Shown here one piece after another: positions 8,928 through 15,007 of a DNA stretch of 23,726 bases. The translations under genes were made by a program, and so were the position numbers. The notes under the pieces were generated by a model. That model saw nothing but the letters and a program-made list of their open reading frames with translations, searched no databases and had not been told where the DNA came from. The stretch's first letter is position 1. Each line of letters opens with the position of its first letter. This stretch comes from a virus. The stretch is taken from IMG/VR virus record IMGVR_UViG_3300031727_000054, positions 1 through 23,726 of that record. The stretch is one strand, 5' to 3'.

Positions 8928-9433
8928 GGCACAGGAGAAAAGAAAATATTGACTCTGAGGTCAGAGAAAGCTTCCCCCAGAGAGGTAAGCCTCAGCTGCG
9001 TACTTGAAACAACAGTGACTTTTATACCTGAAGTCCTGACCTTGTTTTCGTGGAGTAACTGGACAACCGGGGCACCGCTCTTTGAGGTATCATGCTGCGT
9101 GTGGGTCACCACTACATTTCCTCCAGCTGTGAGAGTCGGCACCGACACCTGCTCAACTTGCAGTTTGTCGGTGCCTATGGTGTACACGATTTCCCAGTAC
9201 AGTGAGCTGTTCACCCTTACAACGTCCGGCAAAGAGGACGGTACGTCCCCTGACTTCAGCTTGTAGAAGTAGAACCTGTTGAACCGGTCCCACACCAAAC
9301 AAGTGTCGTTCGGGGTCAACGAAGCACCCGGTGAATCACTCGGCCTGTCCGGGTTCATATTAACCAGGGAGGGTTCGTCCACGTTCCCTGAGTTGGCAAT
9401 GAACTTCCGCAGATAGCAGGTGAACTCTGCCAT
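8924..9433 (-). CDS. Small tail-region protein, hypothetical
   Basis: The protein has 169 residues. The start is at 9433, only one base from the stop of the upstream gene, and the stop shares an ATGA overlap with the 735-residue gene. No convincing Shine-Dalgarno precedes it, so translational coupling is likely. The middle contains the strand pair ERVxxLTAGGNVVVTHTQHDTSKSG with a C-terminal beta-strand-rich end (VRTSGIKVTVVSSTQLRLTSLGE). This resembles the small beta-sandwich modules that sit at the base of tail fibres in many phages. It may be an adaptor joining the tail hub to the large proteins downstream. Function is inferred from position only. Confidence 0.7.
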   Translation of the reverse strand: MAEFTCYLRKFIANSGNVDEPSLVNMNPDRPSDSPGASLTPNDTCLVWDRFNRFYFYKLKSGDVPSSLPDVVRVNSSLYWEIVYTIGTDKLQVEQVSVPTLTAGGNVVVTHTQHDTSKSGAPVVQLLHENKVRTSGIKVTVVSSTQLRLTSLGEAFSDLRVNIFFSPVP

Positions 9434-9434
9434 A

Positions 9435-10163
9435 TTACAGGGTCGGCAACGTCGCTGACAGGCTGTCTATGGTCACTGTTCCGCCGTTGGTGACTGCCGT
9501 ATTGGACATGTTGAGTTGAGCCCCCGATTGAGCCACAGAGCCATCCAAGCGCACAGCAGAGGTACTTGCCCCGGTAGTCCGGGTTTTATCGTACCACCTG
9601 AACCACCCTGCGGTGTTGTCAGATACCCCCACCCCGGACCAGACTTCATCTGCCGCTTTGGACAGTGTTCCTCCTGAAGCGTCGTTGCAGTTGATGCCGT
9701 TGACCCCGCCTACTGCGAAAGTCCCGGAGTTCAGTGAAATCTCCACCAGGTGAGAAGTGCCCTCTGTGGCATCTGCGGATGACGGCTGGGTTCCTGGAAA
9801 AATCCTGATAACCCCGTTCCTCAGCAGATCACTCCAGGACCCCCCCGTTGCGGTGAACAGCGTAACTGTCGCTCCCGCTGCTTCTGCAACCAGGGAGCCC
9901 GATGCCACCTCGATATAGGACCCGTTCGTCGCCACCGACTTAACATCCCACACCCCGTTATTGGAAGCTGACCCGTAGACCAGGATTTTACCCTTCGCGA
10001 TCGCCTCGCCGAGACCGTTCCCGGAGTCCAGGATCTTATCCCCGCCGTTCGGCCCGGTGCCTACTTCAAAACTGATTGTGGTCACCGCAACCTCTACCGC
10101 AACAGGTACTGCCTTGCGGTCGAATATTGCGTCACGAAGACCTGTTGAAAGCCTGAGTGCCAT
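9435..10163 (-). CDS. Conserved phage virion protein with a probable inserted beta domain
   Basis: The protein has 242 residues and starts at ATG 10163 behind a clear AGGAG Shine-Dalgarno. The opening MALRLSTGLRDAI and the segment from ~108 on (WSDLLRNGVIRIFPGTQPSSADATEGTSHL, then TAGWFRWYD) match, from memory, a phage structural family of unknown function. In the versions I recall the two parts are close together. Here ~85 residues lie between them (roughly 22-105: TTISFEVGTGPNGGDKILDSGNGLGEAIAKGKILVYG...), which look like an independent beta domain inserted near the N-terminus. It follows the hub protein and precedes the tail-tip genes. A tail or decoration role is inferred; the family comparison is from memory and not computed. 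Confidence 0.75.
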   Translation of the reverse strand: MALRLSTGLRDAIFDRKAVPVAVEVAVTTISFEVGTGPNGGDKILDSGNGLGEAIAKGKILVYGSASNNGVWDVKSVATNGSYIEVASGSLVAEAAGATVTLFTATGGSWSDLLRNGVIRIFPGTQPSSADATEGTSHLVEISLNSGTFAVGGVNGINCNDASGGTLSKAADEVWSGVGVSDNTAGWFRWYDKTRTTGASTSAVRLDGSVAQSGAQLNMSNTAVTNGGTVTIDSLSATLPTL

Positions 10164-10172
10164 GTTGTTCTC

Positions 10173-11078
10173 CTAAAAGAAAATATTGAATATAAAAGAC
10201 TGGTCCCTCACCAGCCCGGAGCCTTGAGTTCCGACTCTTGGATAGCGAACTTTGTTGATCGACCTGTTCATAGCAGTGCCATCCGGTAACCCCAGGATAG
10301 CCCCATAACGCGACCCCCACATAGCGCACATGCCGGGAACCTCCAGACCCATGTCGAGACCCTCAACATAGTCCGTGGCAACAGACCACTCCAACGCAGG
10401 GTACCCCAGTACTTTTTTCTGTGTGAAATCTTCCGGTGTCGAGCCTTGAAAAAACCAAGTGGACTCTGAGTCTGAAACAAACACCCCCGACATAACGGGT
10501 TTTATCATCCGTACGTCGGAGGAAAACTGGACGAAGTTTTTCGACCTGTTGAAAAGGCCAGGAGCCCAGGGTTCGCTGAAGTAGACAACGTTGTCTACTG
10601 CCACACACATGCGCCCGTTATAGTACGCCAAGTGGTTTCCCACAGGAGCCCCGGTGAAATCCCGAGTAGTCACCGGCCCAAGGTACTCCCCAACGGGCCA
10701 GTCATAGGACTTTCCGTCACGGATAACACCGTTCTGTGTGCCGTTTGTGTAGTACGTTTCACTTCCTATCTGGCAAAAACTGATCCGGTCCCCTGTCAGG
10801 TTACCCCGCACACCAGTCAGCGACATATCCGGATTCACCCTATATAGACCTGTAGTTTTTCCTACAAAACAATCTCCGCCATCGCAGAACACGCTGTGAA
10901 AACTGCCTTCCTGAACCCGATCATACCCGCTTCTCCGGCTGACCCTCCCTGTTCGGTCATGGGAGATGTTCAGAGCTTTAGTCAGATCCGTAACCCCGCC
11001 TTCGGCAAAAGCAACACGGGTTTTCTGGACCTTCGTATTGAGCCCGTTAGAGGACGAAAAGAGCCTTATATTCTCCAT
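10173..11078 (-). CDS. Beta-propeller-like tail hub/stopper protein
   Basis: The protein has 301 residues; its start overlaps the adaptor gene by 13 bases. Motifs in order are MENIRLFSSSNGLNTKV, DLTKALNISHDRTGRVSRRSGY (a sharp basic turn), TGLYRVNPDMSLTGV, HLAYYNGRMCVAVDNVVYFSEPWAPGLFN, and DSESTWFFQGSTPEDFTQKKVLGYPALEW. The repeating pattern of strand, display of a value and turn is typical of phage proteins found just after the head-tail adaptor in short-tailed phages, like P22 gp10 in position. There it plugs the portal channel and joins the tail. I infer the same role. No enzyme motif is visible. Confidence in the family link is moderate. Confidence 0.75.
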   Translation of the reverse strand: MENIRLFSSSNGLNTKVQKTRVAFAEGGVTDLTKALNISHDRTGRVSRRSGYDRVQEGSFHSVFCDGGDCFVGKTTGLYRVNPDMSLTGVRGNLTGDRISFCQIGSETYYTNGTQNGVIRDGKSYDWPVGEYLGPVTTRDFTGAPVGNHLAYYNGRMCVAVDNVVYFSEPWAPGLFNRSKNFVQFSSDVRMIKPVMSGVFVSDSESTWFFQGSTPEDFTQKKVLGYPALEWSVATDYVEGLDMGLEVPGMCAMWGSRYGAILGLPDGTAMNRSINKVRYPRVGTQGSGLVRDQSFIFNIFF

Positions 11079-11725
11079 GTGTCATCCCTTATCGGCTCAG
11101 GTGAGGACTGGCCTTCCGAAATATAAGAGTCCAGGTTTTTAAGGTACTCATCGAACAAGGTCTTAAAATAAAGCGTGTTGGCCTGCGGACCCTCCAGTCC
11201 GTTTTCAATGAGCGGGTACAACCGCCACAGTGCAAAACTTTCCAACAGGACTCCCGCAAGCTCCTCTGGTATTCCTTCGGGTACATCCGAGTCTCGGACA
11301 AGTTTGTCCGGGTACCTGTAGAACCTGCACAACAGCTCAACCGCTTCTGCCGGAGTCCTGAAGTAATAAAGATATCCGTTAGAGACTGCCACCGTTTGAA
11401 CGGGTCCCTCAAATTCCCCAGTCCCGAATTCAGAGTTGGCCATGCGCAAAATAGCCAGGGAGGACGCTACCTCCACCCTGTCCTCCCCCGCCGCCTCCAC
11501 AGCGTACAGCCCGCGTTGGTAGGCCCAGTTCGCCGGAATGGCTACCCTGTTCGCGCCGGGAACCGTGCTGACTGTTCCCTCGGACTCCAAGCCAGGGAAG
11601 CGGACTTCCCTGGCGCAGAATGCCAAACCCTCGTTCAGGGCCTGGGTGATGAGGTCATCCGGTATTCTATCGGTGTCCTGTAAGTTGTTGGACACCCTGT
11701 TTCGCAGCTCCTCTAAAGTAGCCAT
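11066..11725 (-). CDS. Head-tail adaptor (P22 gp4-like)
   Basis: The protein has 219 residues. It starts at ATG 11725 behind AGGAG and overlaps the next gene by 13 bases. The N-terminus MATLEELRNRVSNNLQDTDRIPDDLITQALNEGLAFCAREV is a helical segment of the type that starts phage head-completion adaptors: regular xxLRxxVxxxL heptads and then a conserved DDLIxxALNEGL. A beta-rich middle (NRVAIPANWAYQRGLYAVEA) and a helical C-terminus (ESFALWRLYPLIENGLEGPQANTLYFKTLFDEYLKNLDSY) follow. Such adaptors form a dodecameric ring under the portal. Location between the capsid genes and the hub protein supports this. Length is close to the family norm. Confidence 0.75.
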   Translation of the reverse strand: MATLEELRNRVSNNLQDTDRIPDDLITQALNEGLAFCAREVRFPGLESEGTVSTVPGANRVAIPANWAYQRGLYAVEAAGEDRVEVASSLAILRMANSEFGTGEFEGPVQTVAVSNGYLYYFRTPAEAVELLCRFYRYPDKLVRDSDVPEGIPEELAGVLLESFALWRLYPLIENGLEGPQANTLYFKTLFDEYLKNLDSYISEGQSSPEPIRDDTWRI

Positions 11726-11734
11726 CCACTGCTC

Positions 11735-11998
11735 CTACTTGCGAGCGATTTTTGGTTTCGGCCCCTCCGGCGGCTTCTCCGGCTCTGCGGGCTTCTCCGG
11801 CTCTGCGGGCTTCTCCGGCTCTGCGGGCTTCTCCGCAACCACCATACCCTTGCGGTTCATCTCCACCAGCACGCGGGCGTCCTCGCGAGAGACTTCGCAG
11901 CCCCCGCTTGAAAAATCATAAGGGCCATCTTGCAACTTCGGATGGTTGTAGCTTTTCAGTGTTTCGGCCCTGCGACCTGTGTATTTTATGTAAGGCAT
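11735..11998 (-). CDS. Small post-capsid protein with Pro-rich repeat tail
   Basis: The protein has 87 residues and starts at ATG 11998 behind GGGAGAG. The N-terminal ~55 residues (MPYIKYTGRRAETLKSYNHPKLQDGPYDFSSGGCEVSREDARVLVEMNRKGM) form a small globular domain. The tail is three copies of EKPAEP followed by EKPPEGPKPKIARK, encoded by 18-bp direct repeats. This is likely an extended, basic-ended linker. Genes in this place often encode minor head or decoration proteins; that reading here is inference. The repeats make the tail length prone to change by slippage. Confidence 0.7.
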   Translation of the reverse strand: MPYIKYTGRRAETLKSYNHPKLQDGPYDFSSGGCEVSREDARVLVEMNRKGMVVAEKPAEPEKPAEPEKPAEPEKPPEGPKPKIARK

Positions 11999-12013
11999 AG
12001 TATCTCTCCCACG

Positions 12014-12040
12014 CTATACCGAAGGTTCACTCCGGTATAG
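12014..12040 (-). promoter_or_regulatory. Intergenic hairpin after the capsid gene
   Basis: In the 62 bases between the capsid gene and the next gene, CTATACCG and CGGTATAG form an 8-bp perfect stem with an 11-base loop (minus-strand RNA). There is no U-tract after it, so it is unlikely to be an intrinsic terminator. It could protect the abundant capsid mRNA from 3' exonucleases or tune read-through into the downstream genes. This role is inferred. Confidence 0.5.
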
Positions 12041-12060
12041 GCATTTGACATGTTAAGTTA

Positions 12061-13149
12061 TCAGCTGATTGTCAGCGGACAGTATGCGTCGTACGCGATA
12101 ACAGAGAAGTCTTTAGAGTTAAACCGAGACTTCTTCACCCCAAAGATGGAACCTGCGGTAATCGCCAGGGCGTTTCCACGGTCGTCCTTCTCCTCGTTCC
12201 AGGTGTACCGCTGCTGGGATGACTCCTGACCGTACGCGATAAGACCAGCCTGAGCACCCATAAACAACGCACGAGACGCCGGGAGGTTCGCAGCTGCCCC
12301 ATAGTCGTCAAACTGAACACAGTTACGGTGCTCGTGCATGATAACGTCGGCATACTCGCCCAAAGCACCGGTGTACATCTTTGCAGCAGGACCGCGATCC
12401 GTGGACTTGTGGACTGAAAGCCAATCGTTGTCAGTTGTGCCTGTTCGCAGCTGGTGTGCCATAACGGTGTGCATCAGGAAAACGAACTTCTTCTTACCCC
12501 CAACATTGAAAGGCTGCATCATAGGGTCAGTCAACTTCGCCTTCGCTGCCAGCCTTTCCACGTCGAAAAGGGTGATGGTGTCCGCGCTGTCCATGTCCGC
12601 AGCACCTGTGGCATTCCCGCCATACAGGATATGTGCGGCATCCGGGGCCTCCAGGGCATTGTTTGCTCGACCAGTCCAGGTAGTCGGATTATGGTATCCC
12701 AAAGTAACATCCCCACGGGCACCGGACAGGTAGAAGAAGATCTCTTCGTCCAGCTCTTCAGCCCACCATTCGGCCAGAGCATCCCGGCCCACTTTTCGCA
12801 TGATGTAGGGCACCCTCTGCTCGGACATCTTACCCTTGGACTTCGTGCTCTTACGCAGCTGGTTGATGAACAGCGAGTCATTGAAGAAGTTCAGAGCTTC
12901 TTCACCGGTTGCGTGACCCTCGATGGTGTTGTCACCCTCAATACCGGGATGTTGCAATTTCATGCGAAGCGCGACAGTGACCTTCTCACCGGCAGCTTTA
13001 TGCAAATCGTTCTTCAGCACCAGCAGACTGTCGTTACCCATGCCGATAAACTTGGCAAAGTACTGAGACTTCATCGCCTCAACAGCCAGGGAGGTACTCC
13101 AACGTTGGACCGCCAACGGGTCATTCAACGGAAATTCTGTAGCAGCCAT
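12061..13149 (-). CDS. Major capsid protein, N4-gp56 family (DUF4043-like)
   Basis: The protein has 362 residues and starts at ATG 13149 behind AGAGGAAC, 11 bases after the scaffold stop. Motifs typical of the N4-gp56/DUF4043 capsid family are visible: QRWSTSLAVEAMKSQYFAKFIGMGNDSLL, then KMSEQRVPYIMRKVGRDALAEWWAEELDEEIFFYL at ~100-140, then a GRANNAL / ADTITLFDVERLAAKA segment and a C-terminal FNSKDFSVIAYDAY. The family has an HK97-like fold and forms the icosahedral shell. A conserved MSEQRVP and DxAxxxWWA core is present. The genetic position directly downstream of the scaffold agrees. No frameshift or truncation is seen. Confidence 0.92.
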   Translation of the reverse strand: MAATEFPLNDPLAVQRWSTSLAVEAMKSQYFAKFIGMGNDSLLVLKNDLHKAAGEKVTVALRMKLQHPGIEGDNTIEGHATGEEALNFFNDSLFINQLRKSTKSKGKMSEQRVPYIMRKVGRDALAEWWAEELDEEIFFYLSGARGDVTLGYHNPTTWTGRANNALEAPDAAHILYGGNATGAADMDSADTITLFDVERLAAKAKLTDPMMQPFNVGGKKKFVFLMHTVMAHQLRTGTTDNDWLSVHKSTDRGPAAKMYTGALGEYADVIMHEHRNCVQFDDYGAAANLPASRALFMGAQAGLIAYGQESSQQRYTWNEEKDDRGNALAITAGSIFGVKKSRFNSKDFSVIAYDAYCPLTIS

Positions 13150-13160
13150 ATTGTTCCTCT

Positions 13161-14333
13161 TTAGTTACCTTTTAGGTATTCTTCTTGGGCTGCCGGGGAC
13201 AATCGGTCAAACTCTCCTTCAGTAAGAACCTTACCTGAGTGGGTTTTATCCGCACCCGATGTAGGAATATCGTCCAGGGAAGTGTAACCCTTCTTCGACC
13301 TTTTCTTTACTTTGGAAAGAACCTCTTTTTCCAGCTCGGCCCTGATTTCTTTTTCGACCTTTACTCGGATCTCTTTCTCCAGAGCTTTTGTATCAACGGG
13401 TTTCGACTCTTCTGCTTTCGACCGGGCGTTGACTAAGGCTTTGAGTACATCCGCAGCCAGGGTACCCAGGGGGACCGGGGTGTCGCCGTCCGGGGGGATA
13501 ACTTGGGTCGCGGGACTTGTGAGAAAGAACAGACTCTCTTTGAACCCGATACTCTCCGCGAACTCTGCGATGCCTTTCTGAACACCTTCGTCTGAAAAAA
13601 TGCCGGGGAGGGCTTCCTCCATAGCTTTTTCAGCGGCACTGTACTCTTCCTTCAAAGCTGCCTCGTAAGCTTCCTGGTCCTGAGCTTTTTTGTCGTCCAG
13701 GACTTTTTGCTGGGTCACTCGGTTCTTGAAATCGTAGTACTCACTGAGCTTTTCTGTATACTCAGCAGCCCCTACCGGATCGTCCTCAAACTTCTCCGCC
13801 AGCCTCGCTTTTGACAGCACGGTGAAGTCCTCGAACTTCTCCGCTTCGGCCTTCGTGAACAACCTGTCAGGTGCGGCTTCTGTCTTTTGAGCTTTGATCG
13901 CCGAAATTTCCTGCTTCAGCCTCCTAATATCCCCCCTGGCTTGGTGCAGGGCCTCTAAAGGCACGTACCCTTCCGGCACAGCGTCCTTCTTCTGGCTTTT
14001 CTCCTCGGAGTCAGTTTCAGTGTCCTCGGAGTCAGTTTCAGCGTCCTCGGAGTCAGTTTCAGCGTCCTCGGAGTCAGTTTCAGCGTCATCGGAGTCAGTT
14101 TCAGTGTCCTCGGTGTCAATTTCAGCGTCCTCGGTTTCAGTTTCAGCGTCCTTGGTGTCAGTTTCAGCGTCCTCGGAATCGCTCTCCTCCGGCGCATCTG
14201 GGTCCCCTAAATCAGCGGCTGACACTCCCTCCAACCCGAATTCACTGGGGTCGAAGTCTTGTGACACGTCCGGGGTATCGGCGGTGCCGCTTTCAGTAGA
14301 AAGCCCTTGTGAAGTTGCAGTTGAATCTCCCAT
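13161..14333 (-). CDS. Scaffolding protein with acidic heptad repeats
   Basis: The protein has 390 residues and starts at ATG 14333 behind AAGGAGC. N-terminal ~100 residues are acidic and carry eight tandem 7-residue units of the form SEDAETD (variants TKDAETE, TEDTETD). The middle (~130-290) is predicted helical and charged (EALHQARGDIRRLKQEISAIKAQ and further coiled-coil-like stretches). The last ~50 residues end in EVLSKVKKRSKKGYTSLDDIPTSG, with basic and short acidic parts typical of capsid-binding ends. Position immediately upstream of the capsid gene, high charge and coiled-coil character are standard scaffold features. It would be removed from the maturing head. Family assignment is by context and composition, not by a signature. 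Confidence 0.85.
   Translation of the reverse strand: MGDSTATSQGLSTESGTADTPDVSQDFDPSEFGLEGVSAADLGDPDAPEESDSEDAETDTKDAETETEDAEIDTEDTETDSDDAETDSEDAETDSEDAETDSEDTETDSEEKSQKKDAVPEGYVPLEALHQARGDIRRLKQEISAIKAQKTEAAPDRLFTKAEAEKFEDFTVLSKARLAEKFEDDPVGAAEYTEKLSEYYDFKNRVTQQKVLDDKKAQDQEAYEAALKEEYSAAEKAMEEALPGIFSDEGVQKGIAEFAESIGFKESLFFLTSPATQVIPPDGDTPVPLGTLAADVLKALVNARSKAEESKPVDTKALEKEIRVKVEKEIRAELEKEVLSKVKKRSKKGYTSLDDIPTSGADKTHSGKVLTEGEFDRLSPAAQEEYLKGN
14002..14180 (-). repeat. 21-bp tandem repeat encoding acidic heptads in the scaffold
   Basis: Eight to nine imperfect 21-bp units (TCAGTTTCAGCGTCCTCGGAG on the plus strand, with variants) lie inside the scaffold gene. The unit length is a multiple of three, so unit gain or loss would keep the frame and change only the length of the acidic N-terminal arm. 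Confidence 0.9.
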
Positions 14334-14368
14334 TTTACTTTTGCTCCTTAGTTCTTGATTATGTTTTA

Positions 14369-14494
14369 CGTCTTTCGGACGAATGTAAGTTTAACGTCTC
14401 AGGGACGAGTACAGCCGTTTAACGTCGCGCGGACGAACAGTAAAAATTTTTAACGTCACTTGGACGAAAGTCGGATTTTACGTTTCCGAAAACG
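14369..14494 (-). repeat. Array of five mini-hairpins with a fixed stem and variable loop
   Basis: In the gap between the scaffold and the upstream small gene, four copies of CGTC-N5-GACG lie at 14369-14381, 14395-14407, 14423-14435 and 14454-14466. A fifth related hairpin, CGTTT-CCGA-AAACG, lies at 14481-14494. Spacing is 26-31 bases. Copies two to four share the flank TTAACGTC...GACGA; the first has TTTACGTC. The five loop bases (tttcg, tcagg, gcgcg, acttg) differ in every copy while the stem is unchanged. Function is unknown; RNA-protein binding or packaging-related marking are possible. Confidence 0.8.
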
Positions 14495-14498
14495 CTCG

Positions 14499-14573
14499 TT
14501 ATACCCAGGAAATCTTAGAAAACCCTGTTCGATAGTTGTCACCTGATTCAGTTGTAACCCTCATGTTCCGGAA
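14499..14573 (-). pseudogene. In-frame remnant of a C-terminal module behind a TGA stop
   Basis: After the TGA that ends the 65-residue gene, the same frame continues FRNMRVTTESGDNYRTG... to TAA at 14499. The sister gene at 14828-15007 has the homologous module with CGA (Arg) in place of this TGA. It is therefore either a remnant cut off by a C-to-T change or a read-through extension. The nucleotide match to the other copy is 66 identical bases, which argues for a very recent duplication. Confidence 0.6.
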
Positions 14574-14582
14574 TCACGGATT
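14504..14582. repeat. 79-bp direct repeat, copy 1
   Basis: This segment matches 14848-14926 with 66 bases exact and 3 mismatches in the last 13, at a distance of 344 bases. In both copies it encodes the same C-terminal module in the same frame. The third mismatched site decides whether that frame has TGA (here) or CGA (other copy). Confidence 0.9.
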
Positions 14583-14771
14583 CACGGATTCTCTCCGTAG
14601 GGTAAACTCTAGCTCATCCCCTATTTTCTTGGTTTCCATGTCCGTCTGTCTGATTTTCGCTTCCACCAGTTTAGCATCCGCCTTTACTTTCTCAAGTTCT
14701 GCTCTCGTCAGTTCGACTTGCACTTCCGCCATTTTAAGTTCTAATTGTTCACGTTGCTCCTTAAAACCCAT
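14574..14771 (-). CDS. Small coiled-coil protein, hypothetical (65 aa)
   Basis: The frame starts at ATG 14771, 9 bases after a GGGG-rich stretch that can serve as a weak Shine-Dalgarno (CGGGGTACGTT). The protein is almost entirely charged and helical (KEQREQLELKMAEVQVELTRAELEKVKADAKL...). Its style resembles the helical C-terminus of the portal protein just upstream in the operon. It stops at TGA 14574; an equivalent Arg codon in its duplicated neighbour suggests that the original product was ~25 residues longer. It may be a head-assembly cofactor or a nonfunctional leftover of a portal-derived duplication. Function is not known. Confidence 0.6.
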   Translation of the reverse strand: MGFKEQREQLELKMAEVQVELTRAELEKVKADAKLVEAKIRQTDMETKKIGDELEFTLRRESVNP

Positions 14772-14790
14772 AACGTACCCCGTTCGGTAT

Positions 14791-14833
14791 TAGATTAGTA
14801 GTAGATTAGTAGTAGATTAGTAGTAGATTAGTA
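14791..14833. repeat. 11-bp tandem repeat, four copies
   Basis: Four units of TAGATTAGTAG (the last is one base short) lie between the two small genes. The period of 11 bp is close to one helical turn, and the sequence is full of stops in all frames. It could present repeated protein-binding faces or be neutral slippage DNA. Confidence 0.85.
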
Positions 14834-15007
14834 TTTACTTTGTTGCCCCCAGGAAATCTTAGAAAACCCTGTTCGATAGTTGTCACCTGATTCAGTTGTA
14901 ACCCTCATGTTCCAGAATCGTGGATTCTTTCCGTCGGGGACTCTTCTCTGCTCCGACAGAACTTTTTTTAATTTTCGCTTACAAGCGGCTTCATCTTGTT
15001 TCCGCAT
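14828..15007 (-). CDS. Small basic protein with the intact duplicated module (59 aa)
   Basis: The likely start is ATG 15007, 17 bases before the end of the portal gene; an alternative GTG at 15019 has no better Shine-Dalgarno. The first ~25 residues are basic and helical (KRKLKKVLSEQRR). Residues ~27-58 contain NPRFWNMRVTTESGDNYR and end in QQSKY. The module from NMRVTTESGDNYR to KISW also occurs, after a stop codon, behind the next gene. I do not recognise a family. It lies between portal and scaffold, where head-assembly accessory genes are common. Translation is probably coupled to the portal gene. Confidence 0.6.
   Translation of the reverse strand: MRKQDEAACKRKLKKVLSEQRRVPDGKNPRFWNMRVTTESGDNYRTGFSKISWGQQSKY
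14848..14926. repeat. 79-bp direct repeat, copy 2
   Basis: Partner of 14504-14582. It lies inside the 59-residue gene, where it encodes the last part of the protein in an open frame. Direction and frame are the same as in copy 1. Confidence 0.9.

Noticed and set aside
12454-13164. 236-codon plus-strand open frame opposite the capsid gene
   Set aside because: It is antisense to the well-supported N4-gp56-family capsid gene, with no start signal and no family.
14369-14494. CRISPR-like array
   Set aside because: The repeats are only ~13 bases with 5-base variable loops and no spacer-sized inserts or cas genes.
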